The notes: generated by a model not told the origin, from the letters alone. A stretch of DNA of 64,000 nucleotides from Gordonia sp. (in: high G+C Gram-positive bacteria) (GCF_020438995.1 NZ_JAGQTN010000312.1:1-64000); one strand, 5' to 3'; shown: positions 53,138 through 64,000, counted from the stretch's first letter. Numbers and translations are program-made.

Positions 53138-53178
53138 CCGTGACTCGGGTCACGGTTCTGTTCATTTCGTTCACTTCG
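53138..53178. promoter_or_regulatory. Palindrome and direct repeats in the dctA / two-component divergent promoter
   Basis: CCGTGAC (53138-53144) and GTCACGG (53149-53155) are exact inverted arms around TCGG. Immediately after come two 9-bp direct repeats, TTCATTTCG (53161-53169) and TTCACTTCG (53170-53178). The palindrome has a Crp/GlxR-like GTGAC/GTCAC core, while the direct repeats suit a response regulator. Binding is inferred from position only. Confidence 0.5.
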
Positions 53179-53205
53179 CATTAACAGCGACGGGAAAGGG
53201 GCTGT

Positions 53206-54786
53206 GTGCGCAGGCTGATACCGCGGACGCTGGCCGGCCAGTCGGTCGCGCTCGTACTGCTCGGGGTGATCGTGATCGTCGTGGGGGCGGGCACGCTGGC
53301 CGTCGTCGATGCGCGTTCCGATGCCGACAGCATGGCCCGCAAAGAGGTCACTGCCATCGCCGTGAGTGTGGCGGAGATGCCGGCCACTGCCGAGGCATTG
53401 TCGGCTGCGCGGCCGTCGGCGATCCTGCAGGAGATCACCGAACGCATCCGCCGTAAGAGCGGGGTCGCGTTCATCACGATCATGGGTCCGGACGGCACCC
53501 GGTTCACCCACACCAACCCCGACAGAATCGGTGAGAAGTACCTCGGGAGCACAGCGCAGGCGTTGGCCGGGCTTATCTACACCGAGACCTACACCGGAAC
53601 ACTGGGCCCCTCCATCCGTACCATCGCCCCGGTGCACGGCGACGATGGGACGGTCGTCGGTATGGTGGCCGTCGGAATCACGCAGCAGACCCTCGCTCAA
53701 GGGTGGCGTTCGCAGCTTCCGCTGATCGTCGCGGTGGCGCTGGCGGCGCTCCTGGCAGCGGTCGCGGGGCTGGCGTTGATCAGGCGGCGGCTGCTGCGGG
53801 CGACGGGCGGTCTGGCACCCCGCGACCTGCGGATCATGTACGAGCACCACGACGCGGTGCTGCACGCGGTGCACGAGGGCCTGGTGGTGATCGAGGACGG
53901 GCGAATAGTGCTCAGTAACGACGAGGCGCGGCGGCTGCTCGGTGAGCCGGAACCGGACCTGACCGACGCGCCGGAGTTTCTGAGGGAGAACGGACTGATC
54001 CTCGACGACGAACTGGTCGCCCATCGAGGCCGGATACTTCTGGTGAACCGGGCCCAGGTGCCCGGTACGCATGCCTCCGCGGTGGTGACCGTCCGCGACC
54101 GCACCGAACTGTCCGAGGCGATGGGTGAACTCGACTCGATGACGCGGTTCGCCGAGGCTCTGAGGTCGCAGGCGCACGAGTCGGCCAACCGGATGCACAC
54201 CATTGTCGCGATGATCGAGATGGGGCGGGCCGGCGACGCATCGCGGATGGCGACCACCGAACTGGAACTGTCCCAGCATCTGATCGACACCATGACAGAG
54301 GCGGTGAGCGAACCTGCGCTGGTGGCGCTTCTGCTGGGCAAGAGCGCACAGGCCGCCGAGCGTGGCATCGCCCTGACCTTGACCGAGGATTCGCAACTCG
54401 ACGATTCCGCGACCGCGGTGTTGTCGCCGCGTGACATGGTCACGGTGGTGGGCAACCTCGTCGACAACGCGCTCGACGCCGCCGATCCGGACGATCCCTG
54501 GGTGGAGGTGTCGGTCGCCGGAGACCGGTCGGGGGTGACGATCGTCGTGGCCGACAGCGGCCCCGGAATGGATCCGGAGACCTTCGTGGCGGCCCGACAG
54601 CGGGGATTCTCCACCAAGTCCGGCGGCGACGCCCGGGGCCGGGGCCTCGGTCTGGCGCTGGTAGTGCAGGTGGTTGCCGCACACGACGGTGAACTGCGTG
54701 CCGAGAACACCTACGGATCGGTGGTCAGCGTCGTGATACCGGCGCCGACGATGGCAGCGGCCACGGGGTCCGGAGGCGCACGATGA
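53206..54786 (+). CDS. CitA/DcuS-family sensor histidine kinase
   Basis: 526 residues, GTG start. TM1 (about 13-34), an extracytoplasmic PDC/PAS sensor (35-170; TRFTHTNPDRIGEKY), TM2 (about 172-195), a cytoplasmic PAS domain (210-305), then LRSQAHESANRMHTI with phospho-acceptor His324 and an ATPase domain with NLVDNALDAAD (N box), VVADSGPGMDP (G1) and GRGLGLALVVQV (G2). This architecture senses di- and tricarboxylates. Its stop overlaps the response-regulator start (4 nt). It is divergent from dctA. Confidence 0.93.
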   Translation: MRRLIPRTLAGQSVALVLLGVIVIVVGAGTLAVVDARSDADSMARKEVTAIAVSVAEMPATAEALSAARPSAILQEITERIRRKSGVAFITIMGPDGTRFTHTNPDRIGEKYLGSTAQALAGLIYTETYTGTLGPSIRTIAPVHGDDGTVVGMVAVGITQQTLAQGWRSQLPLIVAVALAALLAAVAGLALIRRRLLRATGGLAPRDLRIMYEHHDAVLHAVHEGLVVIEDGRIVLSNDEARRLLGEPEPDLTDAPEFLRENGLILDDELVAHRGRILLVNRAQVPGTHASAVVTVRDRTELSEAMGELDSMTRFAEALRSQAHESANRMHTIVAMIEMGRAGDASRMATTELELSQHLIDTMTEAVSEPALVALLLGKSAQAAERGIALTLTEDSQLDDSATAVLSPRDMVTVVGNLVDNALDAADPDDPWVEVSVAGDRSGVTIVVADSGPGMDPETFVAARQRGFSTKSGGDARGRGLGLALVVQVVAAHDGELRAENTYGSVVSVVIPAPTMAAATGSGGAR

Positions 54787-55475
54787 TCCGGGTCATGATC
54801 GTGGAGGACGACCCGCTGATCGCCGCCGCACACCGCGAATACCTTGACAGGATAGGCGGATTCGAGGTGATCGCGGCTGTCACGACGGCGCAGCAGGCGA
54901 TGCGCACGGCGTCGGAGGCCGCTCGCGCCTGTACCCCGATCGCGCTGACCCTGCTCGATCTCGGGCTGCCCGACGCCAGCGGAATCGACCTCGCGGCAGC
55001 CCTGTCGGGTGTCCGGCCCGGCCCGGACATCATCGCGATCACCGCCCAGCGAGACCTCGCCAGTGTGCGCAGCGCGATGTCGCACGGGGTGCTGCTGTAC
55101 CTGCTGAAACCGTTCACGTTCGCGGGTTTCCAGGAGAAGATCCAGCAGTATCTGCGCTATCGCGACGCACTCGGCTCCGGGATGGACGCGGTCAGCCAGC
55201 GGGACGTGGACCGGGCCCTGGCGGTGTTGCGCACCGCCGACGGCCGCAGTACCGCCCGCAAGGGTGCCGCACCCGGCACCGAGGACGCTGTGGGCCGCGC
55301 CGTCCGCGACTCCGACGACGGCCTCACCGCATCGGAAGTCGCTGTGGCCGTGGGTAGTTCACGAGTCACAGCGTGGCGCTACCTCGAACGGCTCGCCGAC
55401 GACGGCACCGTCGCCCGGATTACCGAATACGGCAACACCGGCCGGCCTCAGATCCGCTACCGTTGGCGGCGCTGA
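54783..55475 (+). CDS. CitB/DcuR-type response regulator
   Basis: 230 residues. Receiver domain MIRVMIVEDDPLIAAAHREY with phosphorylation site Asp59 (TLLDLGLPD) and Lys in YLLKPFTF. The C-terminal domain has an HTH around LTASEVAVAVGSSRVTAWRYLERLADDGTVARITEYGNTGRPQIRYRW, typical of the CitB/DcuR group. Probably activates dctA across the shared promoter region. Converges with the DinB-fold gene 17 nt away. Confidence 0.93.
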   Translation: MIRVMIVEDDPLIAAAHREYLDRIGGFEVIAAVTTAQQAMRTASEAARACTPIALTLLDLGLPDASGIDLAAALSGVRPGPDIIAITAQRDLASVRSAMSHGVLLYLLKPFTFAGFQEKIQQYLRYRDALGSGMDAVSQRDVDRALAVLRTADGRSTARKGAAPGTEDAVGRAVRDSDDGLTASEVAVAVGSSRVTAWRYLERLADDGTVARITEYGNTGRPQIRYRWRR

Positions 55476-55491
55476 CTTCGATTGTCCCCGT

Positions 55492-56049
55492 TCAGAACTG
55501 GTCAGCCCAGTCCTGTCCTTCGGAGATCGCGCCCATCGTGGACTGGCCGTCGAGTGCTTCGCGGATGATGTCGGCGTGCCCACTGTGGTGGGCGTACTCG
55601 CGGATCTTGTTGAGCACGATGGTGCGTACCGTCGACCATTCCCGCTCCGGTGCCCACGGTGCCGTCGGCAGCGGAATCATCTCGTCCAGGCTGCTCACGC
55701 CGACGACAGCCGCATCGAAAGCCTCTACCGCGGCGTCGAACTCGGCCAGAGCACCCTCGAAGGTCTCGTCGGGGAGCAGGTCGTAGTCGTGGGCGAGTGC
55801 CGCCATGTCGATCGCGGCGTTCTCGTCGCGCCCGATGATTTGCTCGGTGCTGCCCCGGGTGCCCGAGGCCAGATGCTTGACGAGACCGCCGAGCGTCAAA
55901 GTACTGACAGTGGTGCGTTGTCGTGCTTGTTCCTCGGTCAGGTTGCGCACGGTGATCCGGAACAGGTTGCGCTGATCGGTGAGGATGGTCAGCAGCTCGC
56001 GCTTTTCTCCGGTGACATCGGGGACGGTGACTGCGGTATAGAGGCCCAT
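55492..56049 (-). CDS. DinB-fold (DUF664) putative metalloenzyme
   Basis: 185 residues. A four-helix-bundle DinB_2/DUF664 protein: LLTILTDQRNLFRITVRNLTEEQA, LTLGGLVKHLASGTRGSTEQII (first His) and NKIREYAHHSGHADIIREALDG (HHxxH metal-ligand helix). Related mycolata enzymes use mycothiol or act as thiol-transferases/isomerases, but the specific reaction is unknown. It sits inside the segment that interrupts the conserved Rv2468c-Rv2467 junction. Confidence 0.88.
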   Translation of the reverse strand: MGLYTAVTVPDVTGEKRELLTILTDQRNLFRITVRNLTEEQARQRTTVSTLTLGGLVKHLASGTRGSTEQIIGRDENAAIDMAALAHDYDLLPDETFEGALAEFDAAVEAFDAAVVGVSSLDEMIPLPTAPWAPEREWSTVRTIVLNKIREYAHHSGHADIIREALDGQSTMGAISEGQDWADQF

Positions 56050-56181
56050 CGGATTCTCGTTTCGTCGGTTCGGTCCATGACCTCTCCGACGCTACGACCC
56101 ATAGCGGACACCTTCGGTCCGTGTTACCTGGCAGTCTCGGCGATCGGGGTGATATACCTCGATCGCCGAGACCTCGGAGGC

Positions 56182-58755
<2,574 letters not shown>

Positions 58756-58884
58756 CCTGGCCAGCTTAGTGTCCGTGTCCGGTGCCGGTTGGGCATTGGA
58801 TTTCGCCCGGCGCGGAATCACGTGGCGTTGGTCGGGGTTGAACCGTTCCGTTGGATACAGCAGCGTCGAAAGGACACCGCGTCA

Positions 58885-59493
58885 ATGTCGTCACGAGATC
58901 GTGTGGACTTCTGGTTCGATCCCCTCTGTCCCTGGTGCTGGATCACCTCGCGGTGGATCCTGGAGGCCGAGAAGGTGCGGCCGATCGACGTGAACTTCCA
59001 CATCATGAGCCTGGCCGTGCTCAACGAGGGTAAGGACATCCCCGATGAGTACCGCGAGGCACTCAAGAACGCGTGGCGTCCGGTCCGGGTGCTCGCCGCT
59101 GCCGCCGCAGAGCGCGGTGACGAGATCCTCGCCCCGCTGTACGCAGAGCTGGGCACGCGCCTGCACAACGAGGGTAACAAGGACTTCGACGTTGTCATCG
59201 CCGAGTCTCTGGCCGCCCTCGACCTCGATCCGGCGCTCGCCGGTGCGGCTGACGGAACCGAGTTCGACGAGACGATCCGCACCAGCCACCACGAAGGCAT
59301 GGACAAGGTGGGCGACGACGTGGGCACGCCGACCATCCACATCAACGGGGTCGCGTTCTTCGGGCCGGTGCTGTCGCGGATTCCGCGCGGCGAGACCGCC
59401 GGCGTGGTGTGGGACGGTGCTGTCGCGCTCTCGTCGTACCCGCACTTCTTCGAGCTCAAGCGAAGCCGCCACGAGTCGCCCGAGTTCGACTGA
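58885..59493 (+). CDS. DsbA-fold CPWC oxidoreductase (Rv2466c-type mycothiol-dependent reductase)
   Basis: 202 residues, ATG 58885. [20 protein letters not shown] carries the CPWC active site; the cis-Pro loop is [16 protein letters not shown]. No signal peptide, so cytoplasmic despite the DsbA fold. The mycobacterial ortholog is a mycothiol-linked reductase that also activates thienopyrimidine prodrugs. Mycothiol dependence here is inferred from the family. A strong terminator follows. Confidence 0.92.
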   Translation: MSSRDRVDFWFDPLCPWCWITSRWILEAEKVRPIDVNFHIMSLAVLNEGKDIPDEYREALKNAWRPVRVLAAAAAERGDEILAPLYAELGTRLHNEGNKDFDVVIAESLAALDLDPALAGAADGTEFDETIRTSHHEGMDKVGDDVGTPTIHINGVAFFGPVLSRIPRGETAGVVWDGAVALSSYPHFFELKRSRHESPEFD

Positions 59494-59504
59494 GTTCGCG
59501 CTGT

Positions 59505-59548
59505 CGTCTCCTCCACCCCGGTGCCCACCGAGGTGGAGGAGACGTTTT
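59505..59548 (+). terminator. Intrinsic terminator after the CPWC oxidoreductase gene
   Basis: Perfect 13-bp stem CGTCTCCTCCACC (59505-59517) with its complement at 59532-59544, a further small stem inside the loop, then TTTT (59545-59548). Confidence 0.88.
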
Positions 59549-59583
59549 CGGCCGGGCGGTGGTGGCGCTCTATAGTCGACCCC

Positions 59584-60057
59584 ATGCGTGTCTACCTCGG
59601 TGCCGACCATGCCGGATTCGAACTCAAGAACCAGATCGCCGACCACCTCAAGGCCGCCGGCCACGAGGTCATCGACTGTGGGGCCCACGTCTACGACGCC
59701 CTCGACGACTACCCCGCATTCTGTATCGACGCCGCCGCCAGGACCGTCGCCGATCCGGGCAGTCTGGGCATCGTGCTCGGCGGCAGCGGCAACGGTGAGC
59801 AGATCGCGGCCAACAAGGTTCCCGGCGCGCGCTGCGCCCTGGCCTGGAGTGTGGAGACCGCGCAACTGGCCCGTCAGCACAACAACGCACAATTGATCGG
59901 CCTCGGCGGGCGGATGCATTCGGTCGAGGAGGCGTTCGCGATCGTCGACGCCTTCGTCGCGACGCCCTGGTCGGACGAGCCGCGGCACCAGCGTCGCATC
60001 GACATCCTTGCCGAGTACGAGCGAACCGGGCAGGCACCGGAAGTTCCGCAGGCCTGA
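59584..60057 (+). CDS. rpiB: Ribose-5-phosphate isomerase B
   Basis: 157 residues from ATG 59584. MRVYLGADHAGFELKNQI (Asp in GADHAG), the mycobacterial-type GGSGNGEQIAANKVPGARCALAW loop with Glu as catalytic base (in place of the Cys of E. coli RpiB), and ARQHNNAQLIGLGGRM. Interconverts ribose-5-P and ribulose-5-P in the pentose phosphate pathway. The Nei-type gene follows after 22 nt, probably co-transcribed. Confidence 0.95.
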   Translation: MRVYLGADHAGFELKNQIADHLKAAGHEVIDCGAHVYDALDDYPAFCIDAAARTVADPGSLGIVLGGSGNGEQIAANKVPGARCALAWSVETAQLARQHNNAQLIGLGGRMHSVEEAFAIVDAFVATPWSDEPRHQRRIDILAEYERTGQAPEVPQA

Positions 60058-60079
60058 CGGTCGCACCGGGTCACTCCCG

Positions 60080-60895
60080 ATGCCCGAAGGTCATACACTG
60101 CACCGTCTGGCCAACCGGCAGCGCAAGCTGCTCGGAGGCAAGACGGTTGCGGTGACCAGCCCCCAAGGACGTTTCGCCGAGGGCGCCGCACTTGTCGACG
60201 GAATGGTCTTCTACACAGCCGAGGCCTGGGGAAAGCACCTGATCCAGCGGTACCGGCAGACCGCCCGGACGCAACGCGGTGAACGACTGATCCACGTCCA
60301 CCTCGGCCTGTACGGGGCATTCAGCGAGCAGGCGTCGCCGATGGCACCGCCGGTAGGCCAGGTGCGGATGCGGATCGAAGCCGCCGACATCGGAGTGGAC
60401 CTGCGCGGGCCGACGGCTTGCCAGATCTATACGCCGGCCGATCTGGACGCGCTGATCGCCCGGCTCGGACCGGATCCGCTGCGCCGTGACGCCGAGCCCG
60501 AGCGGGCATTGCGCGCGATCACCAAGTCCACTCGTCCCATCGGAGCACTGCTCATGGATCAGAAGGTGATCGCCGGAGTCGGGAACGTCTACCGGGCCGA
60601 GGTCCTTTTTCGGGCCGGTATCGACCCGTATACGCAGGGCACCCGCATCACGCGAGACGAGTTCGACGCACTCTGGGCCGATCTCGTGTCATTGATGCGG
60701 GTGGGGGTCCGGAAAGGCCGGATTCATGTGATGCGTCCCGCCGACGATCATGGTGCACCGTCGTACGCGCCGGACCGGCCGCGCACCTACGTATACAGAC
60801 GGTCCGGCGAGGACTGCCGGATCTGCGGAACCACCATTGCGCATGGTGTCCTCGACGGGCGGAACCTGTTCTGGTGCCCGGCATGTCAGCAGTGA
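60080..60895 (+). CDS. Fpg/Nei-family DNA glycosylase-AP lyase
   Basis: 271 residues from ATG 60080. MPEGHTLHRLA gives the N-terminal Pro2 nucleophile and Glu3; the H2TH region is STRPIGALLMDQKVIAGVGNVYRAEVLFRAGIDP; the C-terminal zinc finger is CRICGTTIAHGVLDGRNLFWCPACQ (four Cys). Excises oxidised bases in base excision repair. MPEGH rather than MPELPE places it in the Nei branch; from memory Rv2464c. Confidence 0.93.
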   Translation: MPEGHTLHRLANRQRKLLGGKTVAVTSPQGRFAEGAALVDGMVFYTAEAWGKHLIQRYRQTARTQRGERLIHVHLGLYGAFSEQASPMAPPVGQVRMRIEAADIGVDLRGPTACQIYTPADLDALIARLGPDPLRRDAEPERALRAITKSTRPIGALLMDQKVIAGVGNVYRAEVLFRAGIDPYTQGTRITRDEFDALWADLVSLMRVGVRKGRIHVMRPADDHGAPSYAPDRPRTYVYRRSGEDCRICGTTIAHGVLDGRNLFWCPACQQ

Positions 60896-60920
60896 GCGGG
60901 TCCGGATATGAATGCGGAGG

Positions 60921-61055
60921 TCAGCGGGCTTCGGCGCGCTGGGCCATGATGAGCAGTTCATCGCGCTGCGACTGGCTGGGGATCCGCGCGATCTTGCTGT
61001 AGAGGTTGCGGTAGCCCGCGGACTGGAAACGAGCACGGATACGTGCGAAAGCCAT
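60921..61055 (-). CDS. Unrecognised 44-residue basic protein
   Basis: ATG 61055 is preceded by AAGGAG at 9-nt spacing, a strong ribosome site, and the frame ends TGA at 60921. The peptide begins MAFARIRARFQSAGYRNLYS and ends RDELLIMAQRAEAR. It is basic at the N terminus, amphipathic, with no transmembrane helix. An unusually AT-rich, palindromic promoter region lies just upstream. I do not recognise the family. The ribosome site, codon use and upstream palindrome argue that it is a real small gene. Confidence 0.7.
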   Translation of the reverse strand: MAFARIRARFQSAGYRNLYSKIARIPSQSQRDELLIMAQRAEAR

Positions 61056-61106
61056 GACGATATTCTCCTTGCGATTTCTCGGCCGCCGCATGCTCCGGCC
61101 GAGGTT

Positions 61107-61131
61107 GTTTAAACGTTACATATGTGTAAAC
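61107..61131. promoter_or_regulatory. Nested AT-rich palindrome upstream of the 44-codon gene
   Basis: GTTTAAAC (61107-61114) is self-complementary. TTACA (61116-61120), TATG, TGTAA (61125-61129) is a second dyad, and outer GTTTA (61107-61111) pairs with TAAAC (61127-61131). It lies 52 nt upstream of the small gene's ATG in a GC-rich setting and looks like a repressor site. Confidence 0.5.
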
Positions 61132-61349
61132 GCACCGTCGGGCCACACGTATCCCGAAAGTGTCCAAGGGTACTGCCGAGCCAGAATGTGTTGTAGGAGT
61201 CACGGTGCTCACACAGCCGGAGAATGACGAAATATACGAATCTGTTCACGGACGTCGAACGAAATTTTCCTTACGGACACGTCGGACCTACGTCCTGACC
61301 ATAGGATCGTCGGGACACAAGTCCCATCGGTGAGGCGGAGTAGACCATA

Positions 61350-62801
61350 GTGGATCAATTTGACGTGGTAGTGATCGGGTCGGGCCCGGCAGGGCAGAAG
61401 GCGGCGATCGCCGCGGCCAAGCTCGGAAAGCGTGCGGCTATCGTCGAACGAAAACACATGATGGGCGGCGTCTGCATCAACACCGGCACCATTCCCTCGA
61501 AAACGTTGCGGGAGGCCGTTCTCTATCTGACGGGCCTCAATCAGCGTGAGCTGTACGGGGATTCGTACCGGCTCAAATCAGATATCACCGTGACCGACCT
61601 GGCAGCGCGCACCGATCACGTCGTGTCCCGGGAGATCGACGTCATCCAGCATCAGCTCGCCCGCAACTCCGTCACGATGTTCGTCGGCAGCGCATCCTTC
61701 GTCGGGCCCAACGAGATCACCGTCGAGGACGCGACCGGTGACCTGAAACGCGTCCGCGGCGATCACTTCGTCATCGCGGTGGGAACACGTCCGGCGCGGC
61801 CGCCGAGTGTCGATTTCGACAGCGAGACCGTCGTCGACTCCGATCAGATCCTGGGTCTGAGCCGTGTGCCGTCGTCGATGGTGGTGGTCGGCGCCGGTGT
61901 CATCGGGATCGAGTACGCGTCGATGTTCGCCGCCCTGGGCAGCAAGGTGACGGTGATCGAGAAGCGGCCGGCGATGCTGGACTTCTGCGACCGGGAGATC
62001 GTGGAATCGCTGCAGTATCAGCTACGTGACCGCGGAGTCACCTTCCGGTTCGGGGAGTCGGTCAGGACCGTCGAACGCCATCCCTCGGGTACGCTCACGA
62101 TTCTCGAATCGGGAAAGGTGATCCCGGCGGACACCGTGCTGTACTCGGCCGGCCGACAGGGCGTCAGTGACGAGCTGAACGTCGAGGCGGCGGGCCTGAC
62201 CGCCGACTCGCGTGGTCGGCTCAAGGTCGACGAGCACTACCGCACCGAGGTCGGGCACATCTACGCGGTGGGCGATGTCATCGGCTTTCCGGCCCTGGCC
62301 GCCACCTCCATGGAGCAGGGCAGGCGGGCGGCCTACCACGCCTTCGGTGAACCTGTCGGCGTCGTGGACGACGACCTGCAGCCGATCGGGATCTACGCCA
62401 TCCCGGAACTCAGTTTCGTGGGCCGCACCGAGGACCAGCTCACCGCGTCGAATGTGCCTTTCGAAGTCGGCGTGGCACGGTACCGGGAACTGGCGCGCGG
62501 TGCGATCATGGGCGACTCGTACGGCCTGCTCAAACTTCTCGTACACGCGGAGGAACGGACCCTGCTCGGTGTACATGCCTTCGGCAGCAACGCCGCCGAA
62601 CTCGTGCACATCGGGCAGACGGTGATGGGTCTGGGCGGCACCATCGACTATCTGGTCGACGCGGTGTTCAACTATCCGACGCTTGCCGAGGGCTACAAGG
62701 TGGCCGCGCTCGACGCCGTGAACAAGATGCGGGCCATCGAGCGGGTCCGGACACGAGGGCTCGTCGGAGAACTCGATGCTGGGGAGAGCCCCCTGCCCTG
62801 A
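61350..62801 (+). CDS. sthA: Si-specific NAD(P)+ transhydrogenase (soluble, SthA type)
   Basis: 483 residues, GTG start. A flavoprotein disulfide-reductase fold with [23 protein letters not shown] (FAD), [18 protein letters not shown] and [20 protein letters not shown] (NAD(P)). The redox motif has only one Cys (CINTGTIPS instead of CxxxxC), which with the KTLRE continuation distinguishes SthA from lipoamide dehydrogenase or mycothione reductase. It transfers hydride between NADH and NADP+. From memory Rv2713. The 218 nt upstream hold no other gene. Confidence 0.93.
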   Translation: MDQFDVVVIGSGPAGQKAAIAAAKLGKRAAIVERKHMMGGVCINTGTIPSKTLREAVLYLTGLNQRELYGDSYRLKSDITVTDLAARTDHVVSREIDVIQHQLARNSVTMFVGSASFVGPNEITVEDATGDLKRVRGDHFVIAVGTRPARPPSVDFDSETVVDSDQILGLSRVPSSMVVVGAGVIGIEYASMFAALGSKVTVIEKRPAMLDFCDREIVESLQYQLRDRGVTFRFGESVRTVERHPSGTLTILESGKVIPADTVLYSAGRQGVSDELNVEAAGLTADSRGRLKVDEHYRTEVGHIYAVGDVIGFPALAATSMEQGRRAAYHAFGEPVGVVDDDLQPIGIYAIPELSFVGRTEDQLTASNVPFEVGVARYRELARGAIMGDSYGLLKLLVHAEERTLLGVHAFGSNAAELVHIGQTVMGLGGTIDYLVDAVFNYPTLAEGYKVAALDAVNKMRAIERVRTRGLVGELDAGESPLP

Positions 62802-62856
62802 CTTGCTGCTGCCCTGACTGTGTGTGGCCGGCCTGATGCCGGTCGATGTTCCGATA

Positions 62857-62894
62857 CGCATAGAGCCCGGTCCGAGTGGACCGGGCTCTATGCG
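62857..62894. terminator. Bidirectional terminator between sthA and the second ldt gene
   Basis: Perfect 17-bp stem CGCATAGAGCCCGGTCC (62857-62873) and complement (62878-62894) with a GAGT loop, between convergent genes. Confidence 0.88.
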
Positions 62895-62927
62895 TGCCAC
62901 CGCGGTGGGCGGTGGGCGGACGCGTCT

Positions 62928-63692
62928 CTAGTCGCCGGTGTACTGGCCACCGATGGTGCCACGGACGACGATGGGGGTGCCTTGCGGGACGTTGTCGTAG
63001 ACCCACTTGGCGTTGGCATTGGTGATGTTGATGCAGCCGTGGCTCACATTGCTGTTGCCCTGCTGTGCCTCGGACCAAGGAGCGCCGTGGATGAAGATGC
63101 CGTCCCACGACATGCGCGTGGCGTACTCCACGTAGGTGCGGTAGCCCTCGGGGGAGTCGATCGGAACGCCGTACGTGGACGAATCCATGTACATGTCCCG
63201 GTACTTTTCCTTGGTGTGGTAGACGCCGTTGGGGGTGGGGTGCTTGTTCGACCCCATGGAGATCGGCATCTGACGCAGGAACTTACCGTTGCGCCACCAG
63301 TAGATCTGATGCTTGGAATCGATCGCGAGCGCGACATACCCGGTCGAGGTCTGCACATTGGGGATGGCAGGGATCCACGGCTTGGGTGCAGGCGGCGGGG
63401 TGGAAGTCTTCGGCGTCGTCTTCGTCGACTTAGGCGTCTGAGTGAGCGTCGGCGGCTTCGGGGTGGTCTTGGGTGTGGTCTTCTGCACCGTCAGGCCGGG
63501 GATATCCACGGGCGGCAGACCCGGAATCACTGTGACGGGTACGGCATTGGCCACACTCGGGAATGCGAGAACCACAGCAAGCACGCCGACAGCCACACCG
63601 GTCAGGCGGCGCCCGGAGCGATGGTGAGCACGTCGTTTCGTTGTCAGCACTGGGATAGGAGCCTTTACTTTCGTGTATGAGCGGTTGCGCAT
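62928..63692 (-). CDS. Secreted L,D-transpeptidase with Thr/Pro/Lys-rich linker
   Basis: 254 residues from ATG 63692 (GTG 63650 is an alternative). A Sec signal peptide (LTGVAVGVLAVVLAFPSVANA) is followed by a linker rich in Lys-Thr-Pro (about 85-125, KTTPKTTPKPPTLTQTPKST) and a YkuD domain with IHGAPWSEAQQGNSNVSHGCINITNANAKW, where His and Cys form the catalytic site. There is no lipobox and no Ig domains, unlike the ldtB product at 2215, so it is a separate class. The linker may span or bind the cell wall. Forms 3-3 cross-links or attaches proteins to peptidoglycan. Confidence 0.9.
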   Translation of the reverse strand: MRNRSYTKVKAPIPVLTTKRRAHHRSGRRLTGVAVGVLAVVLAFPSVANAVPVTVIPGLPPVDIPGLTVQKTTPKTTPKPPTLTQTPKSTKTTPKTSTPPPAPKPWIPAIPNVQTSTGYVALAIDSKHQIYWWRNGKFLRQMPISMGSNKHPTPNGVYHTKEKYRDMYMDSSTYGVPIDSPEGYRTYVEYATRMSWDGIFIHGAPWSEAQQGNSNVSHGCINITNANAKWVYDNVPQGTPIVVRGTIGGQYTGD

Positions 63693-63866
63693 CCCCCGAC
63701 GCGCGGAATCTATCGTTACACAACCGTTGTGGATCGGCCAAAGGGTTGTGCGATAACACACTTCGCGAAGCGGAAAAGTCGTGGTGAACGTAGGAAACTT
63801 TGAAATGTGATACCCATCACAGGTTTACGGCCGTCGGGAGGATTGCCGGGTATTAGCGCCTCGCGG

Positions 63867-64000
63867 TCACGCGGGCTGGTACTGGGTGCTCAGGTGCCGG
63901 GCCGGCTGGGCGCAGGCCTCGTTGCGGCACACGAGCATGACGTCGGTGCGGTCCTGGCCGCTCGTGGCATGGGTCATGTCGTGGCGCAGGAACAACAATT
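63867..64000 (-). CDS. C-terminal end of an unidentified protein (5' part outside window)
   Basis: The frame ending TGA at 63867 reads LLFLRHDMTHATSGQDRTDV, then MLVCRNEACAQPARHLSTQYQPA. Only about 44 residues are visible. The CRNEAC pair could be half of a zinc site, but I do not recognise the family. The upstream 174 nt (63693-63866) are AT-richer and likely hold the ldt promoter. Confidence 0.55.
   Translation of the reverse strand, partial: LLFLRHDMTHATSGQDRTDVMLVCRNEACAQPARHLSTQYQPA

Noticed and set aside
61350..62801. Dihydrolipoamide dehydrogenase or mycothione reductase
   Set aside because: The redox-active motif has only one Cys ([14 protein letters not shown]), which fits soluble transhydrogenase rather than a disulfide reductase.

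Overview
The window looks like chromosomal DNA from a high-GC, mycolic-acid-containing actinobacterium (order Mycobacteriales). Gordonia or a close relative is my best guess. The evidence is the strong G+C third-position bias, a CmrA-type mycolate reductase, LdtMt2-type L,D-transpeptidase, GlbO, the very large NAD-glutamate dehydrogenase, several WS/DGAT acyltransferases, and gene blocks that I recall being neighbours in Mycobacterium tuberculosis (Rv numbers below are from memory). There is no phage, plasmid backbone, CRISPR array or rRNA. Most of the window is core genome with small lineage-specific insertions.

Layout. 0-3.5 kb: bcp, a DUF3618 small membrane protein, tRNA-Lys and ldtB (like Rv2521-Rv2518c), with a decayed island between tRNA-Lys and ldtB that holds an IS256-type transposase remnant and an ADP-ribosyltransferase-like fragment. 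3.5-7.1 kb: a tandem pair of Tat-exported enzymes, a neutral ceramidase and a flavin amine oxidase. 7.2-12.9 kb: a YchJ-family gene, then an overlapping phospholipid/TAG operon plsB, HAD-plsC and a WS/DGAT relative with a broken active-site motif. 13-15.6 kb: a lone SGNH-domain protein and a divergent alpha/beta hydrolase-PadR pair around a perfect palindrome. 15.8-19.3 kb: tRNA-His, orn, a HerA/DUF853 ATPase and cmrA.

19.3-28.6 kb is a lipid-metabolism locus: fadH and a PadR regulator on one strand; facing them an Xre regulator, a small phasin-like protein, an acyl-CoA ligase, and a phosphotriesterase-like lactonase enclosed by two closely similar WS/DGAT genes. Both WS/DGAT leaders carry the same inverted repeat just before the start codon. 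This is the most interesting part of the window. 28.6-30.9 kb: a nitric-oxide defence set (nsrR, hmp and a coupled small membrane protein) with a candidate NsrR operator. 31-33 kb: HMG-CoA-lyase family and class III CoA-transferase genes. 33-36.2 kb: an NCS2 nucleobase permease and a GT39-like membrane glycosyltransferase. 36.3-36.9 kb: a HigBA-like toxin-antitoxin pair, probably leaderless, next to tRNA-Arg.

37-61 kb: a CopD-CtaG fusion, then ettA, gdh, a thioesterase, a Rv2474c-like gene, aglA (with an unusual acidic N-terminal extension), glbO, an HNH endonuclease, two Rv2468-type genes, pepN, a CPWC thioredoxin-fold protein, rpiB and a Nei-type glycosylase. This order matches Rv2477c to Rv2464c, but a C4-dicarboxylate transporter with its own CitA/DcuS-type two-component system and a DinB-fold gene is inserted between the Rv2468c-like gene and pepN. 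61-64 kb: a 44-codon small gene behind a nested palindrome, sthA, a second secreted L,D-transpeptidase and the end of an unidentified gene. Strong hairpin terminators separate most of these units.
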